The notes under the pieces are model-generated. The model was given only the letters and a program-made list of their open reading frames with translations. It ran no database searches and was not told where the DNA came from. DNA of 64,000 bases from Cytophagaceae bacterium (GTDB lineage Bacteria; Bacteroidota; Bacteroidia; Cytophagales; Spirosomataceae), in contig JAIXWQ010000010.1 of NCBI GenBank assembly GCA_027491195.1, positions 62,001 through 126,000 of the forward strand, in the 5' to 3' direction. Positions 36,081-44,253 of this stretch are shown one piece after another (positions within the stretch are counted from its first letter, which is position 1; each line of letters begins with the position of its first letter). The translations under genes were made by a program, and so were the position numbers.

Positions 36081-36851
36081 CTATTTGATACCCGTATAAA
36101 AGAAATCCAACGAATTAGCTGGATCCTGGCTTAGGAAATAATCATCCACCTGAATGGAGCTCACCAAAGAATTATTTGATTTAGACATCGATAAACGGCT
36201 CATGCGGTTCGCAATATCATAAGGAACCTGCAACCAGGTTCTTGGTAATTTGTATTGTAGATTGAAAATATCGAAACGCGTGATTTTCTTAACTGCCACT
36301 TTATTTTCTTCGTAATAATCCATCACTTTTTGATTCCCATGTACCCCTTCTGTGATGACCTCAGAGAAATGTTTTTTCATCAAATCACGCAATTCAGGCG
36401 CAAAATACTCGCGTACGTGCCATGGATTACGCGTTAAAGAGAAGGTCTTATTCACCGTGGTCAAATACAACTTCCCTCCTGGCTTTAGCACGCGAGCGGC
36501 CTCAGCTAAGAAGAAATCATCGTTTTCGATGTGCTCAATCACCTGAAAAGTCACCACATAATCGAAATGGTTAGATGGCAAATCCTTTAATGGGGGCAAG
36601 AACATATCGATGAACTTGAATTTCGGGTAGGTCTTCGAAAGACTCTCCATCAATTCCGTATTCTTGTCTACACCCGTATATTCACTAACCGAATCTGCTA
36701 AAACGCCTACTCCGCGTCCCGTTCCACATCCGATCTCTAAGACATTGCCAGAAAGCAATTTACTCACATGGATATAAGGATATAAAAGGCGCTGGTGAAC
36801 AGGGTTATCTGAAGGAATATCAGAGGAAGCAATTTCGGTTGTTTTATACAT
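36081..36851 (-). CDS. Class I SAM-dependent methyltransferase
   Basis: The 256-residue protein has SAM-binding motif I VLEIGCGTGRGVGVLA, acidic loop YTGVDKNTEL and FDYVVTFQVIEHIENDDFF, the pattern of UbiE/Coq5-like methyltransferases. ATG 36851 is preferred over a TTG at 36872. It shares a transcript with the O-methyltransferase, which begins at the next base. Substrate unknown. Confidence 0.9.
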   Translation of the reverse strand: MYKTTEIASSDIPSDNPVHQRLLYPYIHVSKLLSGNVLEIGCGTGRGVGVLADSVSEYTGVDKNTELMESLSKTYPKFKFIDMFLPPLKDLPSNHFDYVVTFQVIEHIENDDFFLAEAARVLKPGGKLYLTTVNKTFSLTRNPWHVREYFAPELRDLMKKHFSEVITEGVHGNQKVMDYYEENKVAVKKITRFDIFNLQYKLPRTWLQVPYDIANRMSRLSMSKSNNSLVSSIQVDDYFLSQDPANSLDFFYTGIK

Positions 36852-36941
36852 TCTAAAAGGATTAGAAGACAAAGGTAAGGAATTATCTAGCTGAAATGTT
36901 AAAAAAAATGACGACCTTCGTGCAAAATTTCAAGCAACAAC

Positions 36942-37736
36942 GTGTCAGAAGAAAACGCATCAAGACCCCCATTTAAGAGACCATTTAGGCATTATACTGC
37001 TCCTGTAACAGACAATAAAGAGTTTGTTTTTGGGGTACAATCTGTCCTAGAAACCCTTCGTTCTGGGAAGGAAATTGATCGTTTATTAGTCCAAAGAGAA
37101 CTAGGAAACACGGAAATCCTCGATTTAGCGAAAGAAAAAGGCATTCAAGTACAGAAGGTGCCATTGGAAAAATTAAACCGTATCACGCGGAAGAATCACC
37201 AAGGTGCGATCGCTTTCGTTTCGGCTATTCACTACGCAAAATTAGAGAATGTCATTGCAGACACGTTTGAGAAAGGTGAAATCCCATTCATTTTGATTCT
37301 AGACCGTGTGACGGACGTTAGAAACTTCGGTGCCATTGCGCGTACCGCTGAATGTGCAGGCGTTCACGCGATCGTTTTACCTTCCCGTGGAGCCGCTCAA
37401 ATCAATGCAGATGCAATGAAAACATCTTCTGGAGCCTTGAACTTTATCCCTGTTTGCCGTGAAGATAGCTTAATTCAGACCATCGACTTCTTACAAAACT
37501 CCGGTTTACGTGTGGTCGCTTGTACAGAAAAAGCGAAAAGCACGATCTACGAAGTGGATTATAAGGACCCAATTGCCATTATCATGGGATCTGAGGAAGA
37601 CGGAATCACAGACGAAATCATCCGCAAATCAGATGAGATAGCTAAAATCCCTCAAACAGGTCAAGTAGGATCTTTAAATGTGTCGGTTGCTGCGGGTGTC
37701 ATCATTTTCGAAACCGTTCGCCAACGTTCTATTTAA
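36942..37736 (+). CDS. rlmB: 23S rRNA 2'-O-methyltransferase (SpoU/TrmH family, RlmB-like)
   Basis: The 264-residue SPOUT methyltransferase has an N-terminal substrate-binding domain (FVFGVQSVLETLRSGKEIDRLLVQ). The three knot motifs follow: ILDRVTDVRNFGAIARTAE, IIMGSEEDGI and LNVSVAAGVIIFE. RlmB methylates G2251 in E. coli 23S rRNA; the assignment of the exact nucleotide is by family. The start is GTG with no in-frame ATG nearby. It overlaps the convergent SDR gene by 4 bases. Confidence 0.9.
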   Translation: MSEENASRPPFKRPFRHYTAPVTDNKEFVFGVQSVLETLRSGKEIDRLLVQRELGNTEILDLAKEKGIQVQKVPLEKLNRITRKNHQGAIAFVSAIHYAKLENVIADTFEKGEIPFILILDRVTDVRNFGAIARTAECAGVHAIVLPSRGAAQINADAMKTSSGALNFIPVCREDSLIQTIDFLQNSGLRVVACTEKAKSTIYEVDYKDPIAIIMGSEEDGITDEIIRKSDEIAKIPQTGQVGSLNVSVAAGVIIFETVRQRSI

Positions 37737-38482
37737 TTTTTTCTTAGTATTTGGGTGGCTGAAGCTTGAGCTTTGGGCAAAATAGTTACGTCTGCGATGT
37801 TCACATGAGCAGGTGCTGTAACGATATAGCGAATTAAATCTGCGACATCTTCTGCCACTAAAGGTTCGAAACCTGCATATACAGAGGCTGCTTTTGCTGA
37901 GTCACCTTTAAATCGCACATTCGAAAACTCGGTATTAACTGCCCCGGGAGCCACATTGGAAACCTTAATACCAAAAGCATTTAAGTCCTGACGCATTCCA
38001 GCAGATAAAGCTTCCACTGCTGCCTTTGAAGCACAGTACACATTCCCATTCGGATAGGTTTGCTTACCGGCGATAGAGGATAAATTAATGATGTGTCCTG
38101 ACTGGCGCTCCACCATTCCTTTAATTACCTCTTTCGATACATATAATAGACCTGTTACATTAGAAGACATCATCGCCTCCCAATCAGCCACATCTCCATC
38201 TTGAATAGCGGACATTCCGTGCGCGTTACCCGCATTATTAACTAGAATATCAATATTTTTCCAATCCCCTGGTAAGGATTCAAATGCCGATATGACTGAT
38301 TTTTGATCCGCCACATCAAAGACTAGAATCGTTGAATCTACCTTCAAACTTGCTTTCAACTCTTCTAAGCGCTCTTTTCTTCTTCCACACAAGATTAAAC
38401 GAAATCCTTCTTTCGCTAAAGATTCAGCAGTGGCGCGGCCGATTCCGGAACTCGCACCTGTGATACAGGCTATTTTATTCAT
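37733..38482 (-). CDS. Short-chain dehydrogenase/reductase
   Basis: The 249-residue classical SDR has the cofactor motif TGASSGIGRATA, NNAGNAHG, the catalytic Ser in NLSSIAGKQ and Tyr-x-x-x-Lys in VYCASKAAVEAL. GRRKERL after strand 2 suggests NADP preference. It resembles YdfG-like 3-hydroxy acid dehydrogenases (MSAIQDGDVADWEAM and VRFKGDSAKA). Substrate not determined. Confidence 0.93.
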   Translation of the reverse strand: MNKIACITGASSGIGRATAESLAKEGFRLILCGRRKERLEELKASLKVDSTILVFDVADQKSVISAFESLPGDWKNIDILVNNAGNAHGMSAIQDGDVADWEAMMSSNVTGLLYVSKEVIKGMVERQSGHIINLSSIAGKQTYPNGNVYCASKAAVEALSAGMRQDLNAFGIKVSNVAPGAVNTEFSNVRFKGDSAKAASVYAGFEPLVAEDVADLIRYIVTAPAHVNIADVTILPKAQASATQILRKN

Positions 38483-38563
38483 CGAATTAATTTTTCACGA
38501 AGGTAAGAGCAAAGAGGTGTTCTAAAAAATTTGAGCGTAATTTGTATGCAAATTCAATACCCT

Positions 38564-39124
38564 ATGAACTTTTTAATCGTTGGATTGGGCAACATAGGCC
38601 CGCAATACTTATTTACTCGGCATAATATCGGATTTATGGCAGTTGATTATTTGGCCAAACAAAAAGACATCAACTTCAAAACCGATCGTCTAGCCTCTGT
38701 AGCTTCTTATAAAGAGAAAGGGCACTCCATCTATCTGATTAAACCCACCACATTTATGAACCTCAGTGGTAAGGCCGTTAATCACTGGCTAAACTTCTAT
38801 AAGATCGAAAAAGAGAATATGCTTGTATTAGTGGATGATTTAGCGCTTCCTTTCGAAACCTTGCGTTTAAAGCCAAAAGGTTCATCGGGTGGACATAATG
38901 GTTTGAAAAGTATCGAAGAAGTCCTATCAGGCTCTGAATATCCCCGTTTGCGCATGGGTATAGGTAGTGATTTCCCAAAAGGAAGGCAAGCAGATTACGT
39001 GCTTAGTAACTTTTCTAACGCGGAATTAGAGACCATTCCCTTTATTTTGGACAAAACCGCGGAGATAATTGAATCATTCTGCGTTGAAGGACTCACCAAA
39101 ACAATGAACAAATACAACCAATGA
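38564..39124 (+). CDS. pth: Peptidyl-tRNA hydrolase
   Basis: The 186-residue enzyme frees tRNA from stalled peptidyl-tRNA. The catalytic His is in FTRHNIGFMAVD; FMNLSGKAV, LVLVDDLALPFETLRLKPKGSSGGHNGLKS and YVLSNF are typical. ATG 38564 gives the usual MNFLIVGLGN N-terminus; upstream alternatives (38531, 38546) add unrelated residues. Confidence 0.95.
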   Translation: MNFLIVGLGNIGPQYLFTRHNIGFMAVDYLAKQKDINFKTDRLASVASYKEKGHSIYLIKPTTFMNLSGKAVNHWLNFYKIEKENMLVLVDDLALPFETLRLKPKGSSGGHNGLKSIEEVLSGSEYPRLRMGIGSDFPKGRQADYVLSNFSNAELETIPFILDKTAEIIESFCVEGLTKTMNKYNQ

Positions 39125-39308
39125 TTGTACTTTTTAAAGAATATTTGAATTTTTCCGTAATTTTTAAATAAGAATTATTCAAATGTATTAAAATAATAAG
39201 CCAAATATTATTCTGAATTATTAAAAATAACCTATATATAATTCTGAATTTTAAATAAAATTAAGAATTTTCGGAAAAATTAAACCCAAAATAGACTAAA
39301 ATAAAGTT

Positions 39309-39338
39309 TTGTCATATTAAAAAAATGCAATAATTTTG
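39309..39338 (+). promoter_or_regulatory. Promoter of the small secreted protein gene
   Basis: TTG, exactly 19 bases, TAATTTTG: a full match to the Bacteroidota promoter pattern. The predicted transcript start leaves about 30 bases before the ATG at 39373. The upstream 180 bases are extremely AT-rich. Confidence 0.75.
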
Positions 39339-39372
39339 CATCGTTGATTTAGATAATAAATATAACAAAAAT

Positions 39373-39831
39373 ATGAAGAAGACATTATTATTAGCTAGTT
39401 GTTTAATTGGATTAAACCTAGTTGCGGTTGCAGGAGAAGAAGCACGTTCATTTAATCGTTCAAACGATTTATCAGTAAAAACAGAAACATTATCAGAAGT
39501 AATCACTTCGTTGATTCGCAAAGATGCTCAAGTGAAGAGCGCAAGCGCAGCAACATTGACTATATCGATTTTAGAAGATTTCCAAAATAACAATACATCC
39601 TACCTAAAAGTAACTGAATCAGAAAAAGCGGTTTTCAACCAAACCATTAAAACTATTTCTGAGCAAGGACAAAATTTTTCAGATGTTAAGACGTTAAACT
39701 GGATCAAAGAAATTAATCAAGCAGCGAAAAAGATCAACCTAGTTTGGTCAATTGTTAGCGCTGAGCCCGTTATCGACACTAATTTCGATAATAGTTCAGA
39801 ACAACAAGAGCACTTGATTGTTGTGTTATAA
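39373..39831 (+). CDS. Small secreted protein of unknown function
   Basis: The 152-residue protein has a signal peptide (MKKTLLLASCLIGLNLVAVAG) and a mature part that is mostly helical and polar (SVKTETLSEVITSLIRKD, TLNWIKEINQAAKKINLVWSI). There is no cysteine after the leader and no recognised family. It has a strong promoter, a short leader and a terminator, so it appears to be a single-gene transcript, possibly abundant. Two copies of a 27-base element lie immediately downstream. Confidence 0.7.
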   Translation: MKKTLLLASCLIGLNLVAVAGEEARSFNRSNDLSVKTETLSEVITSLIRKDAQVKSASAATLTISILEDFQNNNTSYLKVTESEKAVFNQTIKTISEQGQNFSDVKTLNWIKEINQAAKKINLVWSIVSAEPVIDTNFDNSSEQQEHLIVVL

Positions 39832-39846
39832 TTAGATTGTTAGTAG

Positions 39847-39873
39847 TTTTCATAGTTAAATAGGTTTAGAGGT
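39847..39873 (+). repeat. 27-base direct repeat, copy 1
   Basis: Identical over 27 bases to 39970-39996 (begins TTTTCATAGTTAAATAGG, ends TTTAGAGGT). It lies 16 bases after a stop codon and just before a strong hairpin terminator. Confidence 0.9.
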
Positions 39874-39880
39874 AACCAAA

Positions 39881-39914
39881 AAAGGTGAAGTTTTTAACTT
39901 CACCTTTTTTTTAT
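39881..39914 (+). terminator. Intrinsic terminator after 27-base repeat copy 1
   Basis: A perfect 11-base stem (AAGGTGAAGTT / AACTTCACCTT) with a 3-base loop is followed by a T8 run. It ends the transcript of the small secreted protein gene, or a short RNA starting near 39847. Confidence 0.88.
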
Positions 39915-39955
39915 ATTTTTTTTGCACTAATCTTATAAAATATCCGCCAAAGCAT

Positions 39956-39963
39956 TATATTTG
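39956..39963 (+). promoter_or_regulatory. Possible -7 box ahead of repeat copy 2
   Basis: TATATTTG matches TAnnTTTG and ends 7 bases before repeat copy 2 begins, so a transcript would start almost exactly at the repeat. No TTG at 19 bases. Confidence 0.45.
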
Positions 39964-39969
39964 TATAAA

Positions 39970-39996
39970 TTTTCATAGTTAAATAGGTTTAGAGGT
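39970..39996 (+). repeat. 27-base direct repeat, copy 2
   Basis: Second identical copy of the element at 39847-39873, again directly followed by a hairpin with a T-rich tail. The two repeat-plus-hairpin units have unrelated stem sequences. Confidence 0.9.
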
Positions 39997-40002
39997 TAAA
40001 CA

Positions 40003-40038
40003 AATAAGGCCAGAAGTTTCTTCTGACCTTATTTTTAT
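40003..40038 (+). terminator. Intrinsic terminator after repeat copy 2
   Basis: AATAAGG-C-CAGAA pairs with TTCTG-A-CCTTATT (12 pairs, one mismatch, 5-base loop) and is followed by TTTATTTT. It lies between the repeat and the end of the convergent metG gene and may serve both strands. Confidence 0.68.
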
Positions 40039-40062
40039 TTTATACCAAGCCTATTTTAAAGC

Positions 40063-42093
40063 TTAATTCACTGTTCCTCCGTTCCAGATTTGCTTATTAG
40101 GCTGCACTAAAGCAAGACTTCCATCTGCATCTTCTGCCATTAGAATCATTCCCTCACTCTCTATTCCCATCATTTTACGCGGCGCTAGATTAGCTAAAAA
40201 AGTTACTTGTTTACCTACAAGATCCTCTGGAGCAAAATGTTCTGCAATACCACTCAAAATCGTACGTGTTACAAATCCATCATTTACTTGAAGCTTCAAA
40301 AGCTTCTTGCTTTTCTCCATCTTCTCTGCTGCGACGATTTCGCCTATGCGAATGTCCATTTTGGCAAAATCATCAAAGGCTACTGTTTCCTTCAAAGCAG
40401 GCACCGATTTCGAAGCTAATTCCATTTGAGCTTTTGTTTGGGTTAATTTATCCACTTGCTTTTGCACCTCCTCGTCCTCAATCTTTTCAAATAATAATCC
40501 TGGATTCTGCAAGGCAGTTCCAGCAGAGATTACCTCGAAATTTCCTAAACTAGACCATTCAAAAGAAGTCATTCCTAAAGCAGAACGCAATTTATGCGCA
40601 CTAAATGGAATAAAAGGTTCAAGTGCGATACTTGCTTGGGCCACTAATTGAACCGCGTAATTCAACACCGTTCCAGCCTTCGCTGTATCCTCTTTCATGA
40701 TCTTCCAAGGCTCCGCTTCCGCTAAATACTTATTACCCAAACGAGCAATTTCCATCGCTAAAACGAGCGCATCACGGAACTTGTAATTTTCTAAGGCAGC
40801 TTCCAATTTAGCTGGAATATCTACCACAGCGGCCATTAAATCAGCCTCTAAACCAGTTCCTTCTAACTTAGGAGGAACTACTGAATTAAAGTTCTTATCG
40901 ATTAACACAAAGGCCCGATTCACGAAATTGCCTAGGATGGCTACTAATTCGGAGTTGTTTTTGGTCTGAAAATCAGCCCAAGTAAAATCTGCATCTTTCG
41001 TTTCTGGACTCGAAGCAGTTAATGCATAGCGCAAAACGTCTTGCTTTCCAGGGAAATCCACTAAATATTCATGCAACCAAACCGCCCAATTACGCGAGGT
41101 CGAAATCTTATCCCCTTCTAGGTTCATAAACTCATTTGCAGGCACCTGATCCGCTAATTGATAGCCTCCGTGTGCCATACACATCGCCGGGAAGATCAAA
41201 CAATGGAAGACGATATTATCTTTTCCAATAAAATGAACAATCCTGCTATCTTTCGCCTTCCAATAGGTCTCCCACTCCGGCGTTAATTGCTTCGTCATGG
41301 ACACATAACCAATAGGGGCATCAAACCATACATAAAGCACCTTCCCCTCCGTATCCGGCAAAGGAATAGGCACACCCCAGTTCAAATCACGTGTCATCGC
41401 ACGAGGCTTCAAGCCTTCTTGCAACCAAGATTTCACTTGACCCGTTACATTTGACTTCCATTCTAGATGTGAAGCGATGTATTTTTCTAATTCTGGTTGC
41501 CATTGATCTAAGGGCAGGAACCAGTTTTTGGTAGGCTTTAAAACGGGCTTAGAACCACTTAAAGCTGATTTTGGATTAACTAATTCAGTGGGTGAAAGTG
41601 TCGTTCCGCACTTTTCGCATTGATCACCATAGGCGCCCGGCTGCTTACAAGAAGGACAATCACCCGTGATGTAGCGATCCGCTAAGAATTGTTTGGCCTC
41701 TTCATCATAGAATTGCTCCGTCACTTCCTCCACAAACTTCCCTTCCTTATATAATTTAAGGAAGAATTCTTGCGAAACTTCATGATGAACACGATCGGAT
41801 GTACGACCGTAAATATCAAAGGATATACCAAATTGCTCGAAAGAGTCTTTGATTTCTTTGTAGTAATAATCAACAACTTGTTGTGGAGTTTTACCCTCTT
41901 TAGCGGCCTTAATGGTAATAGGCACCCCGTGTTCATCTGTACCAGACACAAAAATCACATCCTTCTTTTGAAGGCGCAAGTAGCGAACATAGATATCTGC
42001 TGGCAAGTAACAACCTGCTAAGTGACCGATGTGAATAGGCCCATTCGCATAAATTAACGCTGCAGTAACCGTTGTCCGTGAAAAGTCTGACAT
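40063..42093 (-). CDS. metG: Methionyl-tRNA synthetase
   Basis: The 676-residue class I enzyme charges tRNA-Met. HIGH is His21 to His24 in [11 protein letters not shown], the KMSKS loop is KISTS at 329-333, and one zinc knuckle lies at Cys146, 149, 159 and 162 ([17 protein letters not shown]). The C-terminal about 115 residues ([20 protein letters not shown]) are a fused tRNA-binding EMAP/Trbp111-type domain. ATG 42093 is chosen; the longer frame adds 15 hydrophobic residues. Confidence 0.97.
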   Translation of the reverse strand: MSDFSRTTVTAALIYANGPIHIGHLAGCYLPADIYVRYLRLQKKDVIFVSGTDEHGVPITIKAAKEGKTPQQVVDYYYKEIKDSFEQFGISFDIYGRTSDRVHHEVSQEFFLKLYKEGKFVEEVTEQFYDEEAKQFLADRYITGDCPSCKQPGAYGDQCEKCGTTLSPTELVNPKSALSGSKPVLKPTKNWFLPLDQWQPELEKYIASHLEWKSNVTGQVKSWLQEGLKPRAMTRDLNWGVPIPLPDTEGKVLYVWFDAPIGYVSMTKQLTPEWETYWKAKDSRIVHFIGKDNIVFHCLIFPAMCMAHGGYQLADQVPANEFMNLEGDKISTSRNWAVWLHEYLVDFPGKQDVLRYALTASSPETKDADFTWADFQTKNNSELVAILGNFVNRAFVLIDKNFNSVVPPKLEGTGLEADLMAAVVDIPAKLEAALENYKFRDALVLAMEIARLGNKYLAEAEPWKIMKEDTAKAGTVLNYAVQLVAQASIALEPFIPFSAHKLRSALGMTSFEWSSLGNFEVISAGTALQNPGLLFEKIEDEEVQKQVDKLTQTKAQMELASKSVPALKETVAFDDFAKMDIRIGEIVAAEKMEKSKKLLKLQVNDGFVTRTILSGIAEHFAPEDLVGKQVTFLANLAPRKMMGIESEGMILMAEDADGSLALVQPNKQIWNGGTVN

Positions 42094-42115
42094 AATTTTC
42101 TTTAAGATGAAAGCA

Positions 42116-42123
42116 CAAAAATA
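42116..42123 (-). promoter_or_regulatory. Possible -7 box for metG
   Basis: On the minus strand the sequence reads TATTTTTG (TAnnTTTG), about 22 bases before the chosen metG ATG. No TTG at the expected spacing. It supports the shorter metG start. Confidence 0.4.
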
Positions 42124-42158
42124 GGCAAAAACATTCATTGAAATAATCGATTCAGCTA

Positions 42159-42188
42159 TTGCGCATCAAAAAAATATTACTATCTTTG
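42159..42188 (+). promoter_or_regulatory. Promoter of rpsU
   Basis: TTG, exactly 19 bases, TATCTTTG: full Bacteroidota consensus, 30 bases before the rpsU ATG. Confidence 0.78.
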
Positions 42189-42218
42189 CACACAATTTAA
42201 AAAAACAGACAAAAGAAA

Positions 42219-42413
42219 ATGTTAATTATTTCGATAAAAGAGAACGAATCAATTGATAAGGCTTTAAAGCGCTTCAAGAAGAAATTTGAAAAAACAGGTG
42301 TAGTAAAAGAACTACGTAGAAGATCTGCTTTCGAAAAACCTTCTGTAGGTCGTCGTAAAGAAATGATTCGTGCTGCTTACAAGCAAATCACTTACGGAAA
42401 TATTAATAACTAA
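42219..42413 (+). CDS. rpsU: 30S ribosomal protein S21
   Basis: The 64-residue basic protein has the S21 pattern (MLIISIKENESIDKALKRFKKKFEKTGVVKELRRRSAFEKP). It is part of the small subunit near the anti-Shine-Dalgarno region. In Bacteroidota, S21 and neighbouring S18 and S6 help hide the anti-SD, in line with the lack of SD sequences seen across this window. It is followed by the recombinase gene after 37 bases. Confidence 0.96.
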   Translation: MLIISIKENESIDKALKRFKKKFEKTGVVKELRRRSAFEKPSVGRRKEMIRAAYKQITYGNINN

Positions 42414-42450
42414 TTTCCTATACATTCTTTAAAGGAATTGACTAATTTCG

Positions 42451-43320
42451 ATGATGAATCGTGAATTAGTCAATTTTTTTTTGGACCACCTGTCCATCGA
42501 AAGGCGCCTCAGTTCGCACACGATTACCTCCTACTCCACTGACTTAGAGCAATTTACCGCTTTTATAAATCCCACAGAACTCCAGCAGGTTCAAGCCATG
42601 GATGTCCGGAAATGGCTCATCAGTTTATCCGATGATAGCCTCCAAAACCGAAGCATTAATCGCAAATTAGCCACGCTTCGGACCTTCTATAAATACCTTT
42701 TACGAATAGGAAAAATCACCGAAAATCCGATGACCTCCATTCGGATGGTGAAAACCACGAAGAAAATCCCCCATTTCGTCCGAGAATCGGAGATGGAGAA
42801 CCTCGTGGAGAACCGGATAATCGCCACTAATTTCAGCGAAGCGCGCGACGAGCTCATCCTGTTTTTATTGTATGGAACCGGCATTCGACTCGCTGAACTC
42901 ATCTCCTTACAAAACTCACAAGTCAATTTAGCGGCTAAAACGATCCGCGTCATCGGAAAACGAAATAAGGAAAGGGTCATTCCGATACCTGGGCTGCTCA
43001 TTGACTTAATAGTGGCTTACCGCAGCTTCTGCACGGTTGAACACCCTCATTTATTGCTAACGGACAAAGGAGAGCCACTTTATCCGATGTTTGTACAACG
43101 ATTAGTGAAGAAAAATCTAGGGGAATTCAGCCAGCTCGAGAAACTATCTCCGCATGTGTTGCGCCATACTTATGCGACGCACCTGTTAAATAGAGGCGCT
43201 GATTTAAATGCCATCAAAGAACTATTAGGACATGCGAATCTAGCCGCAACGCAAGTCTATACCCACAATTCGATGGAAAAGATGAAGGCGATTTACCAGC
43301 AAGCGCATCCTAAAGCTTAA
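42451..43320 (+). CDS. Tyrosine recombinase XerC/XerD
   Basis: The 289-residue recombinase has an N-terminal SAM-like core-binding domain (about 1-90) and a catalytic domain. The active residues Arg146 (GTGIRLAEL), Lys170, His235 and Arg238 (SPHVLRHTYATHLL), His261 and Tyr270 are all present. Length and location after rpsU are those of the housekeeping chromosome-dimer recombinase, not a phage integrase. XerC and XerD cannot be told apart from one sequence here. It overlaps thrB by 4 bases at the 3' ends. Confidence 0.93.
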   Translation: MMNRELVNFFLDHLSIERRLSSHTITSYSTDLEQFTAFINPTELQQVQAMDVRKWLISLSDDSLQNRSINRKLATLRTFYKYLLRIGKITENPMTSIRMVKTTKKIPHFVRESEMENLVENRIIATNFSEARDELILFLLYGTGIRLAELISLQNSQVNLAAKTIRVIGKRNKERVIPIPGLLIDLIVAYRSFCTVEHPHLLLTDKGEPLYPMFVQRLVKKNLGEFSQLEKLSPHVLRHTYATHLLNRGADLNAIKELLGHANLAATQVYTHNSMEKMKAIYQQAHPKA

Positions 43321-44252
43321 TCAGCTAAGACTACAGGACCTTTTTGATTGATTTGGGAGACATATTGCTCCGACCCAATGCCTAAAGCAGCGAATTCAGC
43401 AGCCATGGCTTCGGCCACTTTCTTTGCTGTTTCCTCTCCTTTCGATAAAGCAAATAGCGATGGGCCTGAACCAGAAATAGAGCATCCTAAGGCGCCGTTG
43501 GCGATAGCCGCTGCTTTCACTTCTGCGAATCCAGGTATTAAGATGGCTCTTGACGGCTCGATAATCACATCGACTAGGGATCTACCAATTAATTCATAAT
43601 CAGGCAGTAAGAGGCCGGCTACGAGGCCTGCCACGTTACCCATTTGGGTGATGGTGGTGGATAAAGAGATCTCCTTATCTAAAATTCCTCGGGCATCCTT
43701 CGTATTAACCTCGATTTGAGGATGAACGATGCTGGCATATAAATCTTCAGGTACAGGTACTTGAATGATATCGAGTGGATCGTAGGAACGAATGACGATA
43801 AAGCCTCCTAATAAAGAGGGGCCTACATTGTCTGCGTGCGCGGAGCCGCAGGCGACGCGCTCACCTTCCATCGCGAAGGGCAAGAGATCTTTTTGGGATA
43901 ATGGGCGGCCCATCAGTTCATTTGCGGCGAAAACGCCAGCAACCGCGGAAGCAGCTGATGAACCTAAGCCAGAACCTAAAGGCATGTCCTTGTGCAATGA
44001 CAGCTCAAAACCTTGGTCTTCACGACCGATGAAGCTTAAATACTTTTGGATAGCAATTCCGGCCGTGTTTTTCTCTACGGCTTTGGGCAAACGACCATCA
44101 TCGCCTGTAATCTCTTTAATGATGATTCCTGGTGTAGACTTCTTTTCTAAAACGACCTCATCTCCCGGGTGATTCACCGCAAAACCGAAGATATCGAATC
44201 CACAAGCCACATTCGCTACCGTTGCAGGTGCATATACACGTATCTTTTCCAT
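43317..44252 (-). CDS. thrB: Homoserine kinase
   Basis: The 311-residue GHMP kinase phosphorylates homoserine in threonine synthesis. The ATP motif is MPLGSGLGSSAASAVAG; APATVANVACGFDIFGFAV at the N-terminus and GCSISGSGPSLFAL near the end are diagnostic. ATG 44252 is chosen, one base after the thrA stop; the frame to 44297 adds 15 residues overlapping thrA. thrC is not within the window. Confidence 0.95.
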   Translation of the reverse strand: MEKIRVYAPATVANVACGFDIFGFAVNHPGDEVVLEKKSTPGIIIKEITGDDGRLPKAVEKNTAGIAIQKYLSFIGREDQGFELSLHKDMPLGSGLGSSAASAVAGVFAANELMGRPLSQKDLLPFAMEGERVACGSAHADNVGPSLLGGFIVIRSYDPLDIIQVPVPEDLYASIVHPQIEVNTKDARGILDKEISLSTTITQMGNVAGLVAGLLLPDYELIGRSLVDVIIEPSRAILIPGFAEVKAAAIANGALGCSISGSGPSLFALSKGEETAKKVAEAMAAEFAALGIGSEQYVSQINQKGPVVLAD

Positions 44253-44253
44253 A

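Noticed and set aside
41770-42021. Small ORFs on the plus strand within metG
   Set aside because: They are fully inside metG, a complete and recognisable gene, and have no start signal or family match.
42451-43320. Tyrosine recombinase as the integrase of a mobile element
   Set aside because: Its length, complete catalytic residues and place after rpsU fit the housekeeping XerC/XerD protein; there are no flanking repeats, and it is about 19 kb from the tRNA-Glu islet.
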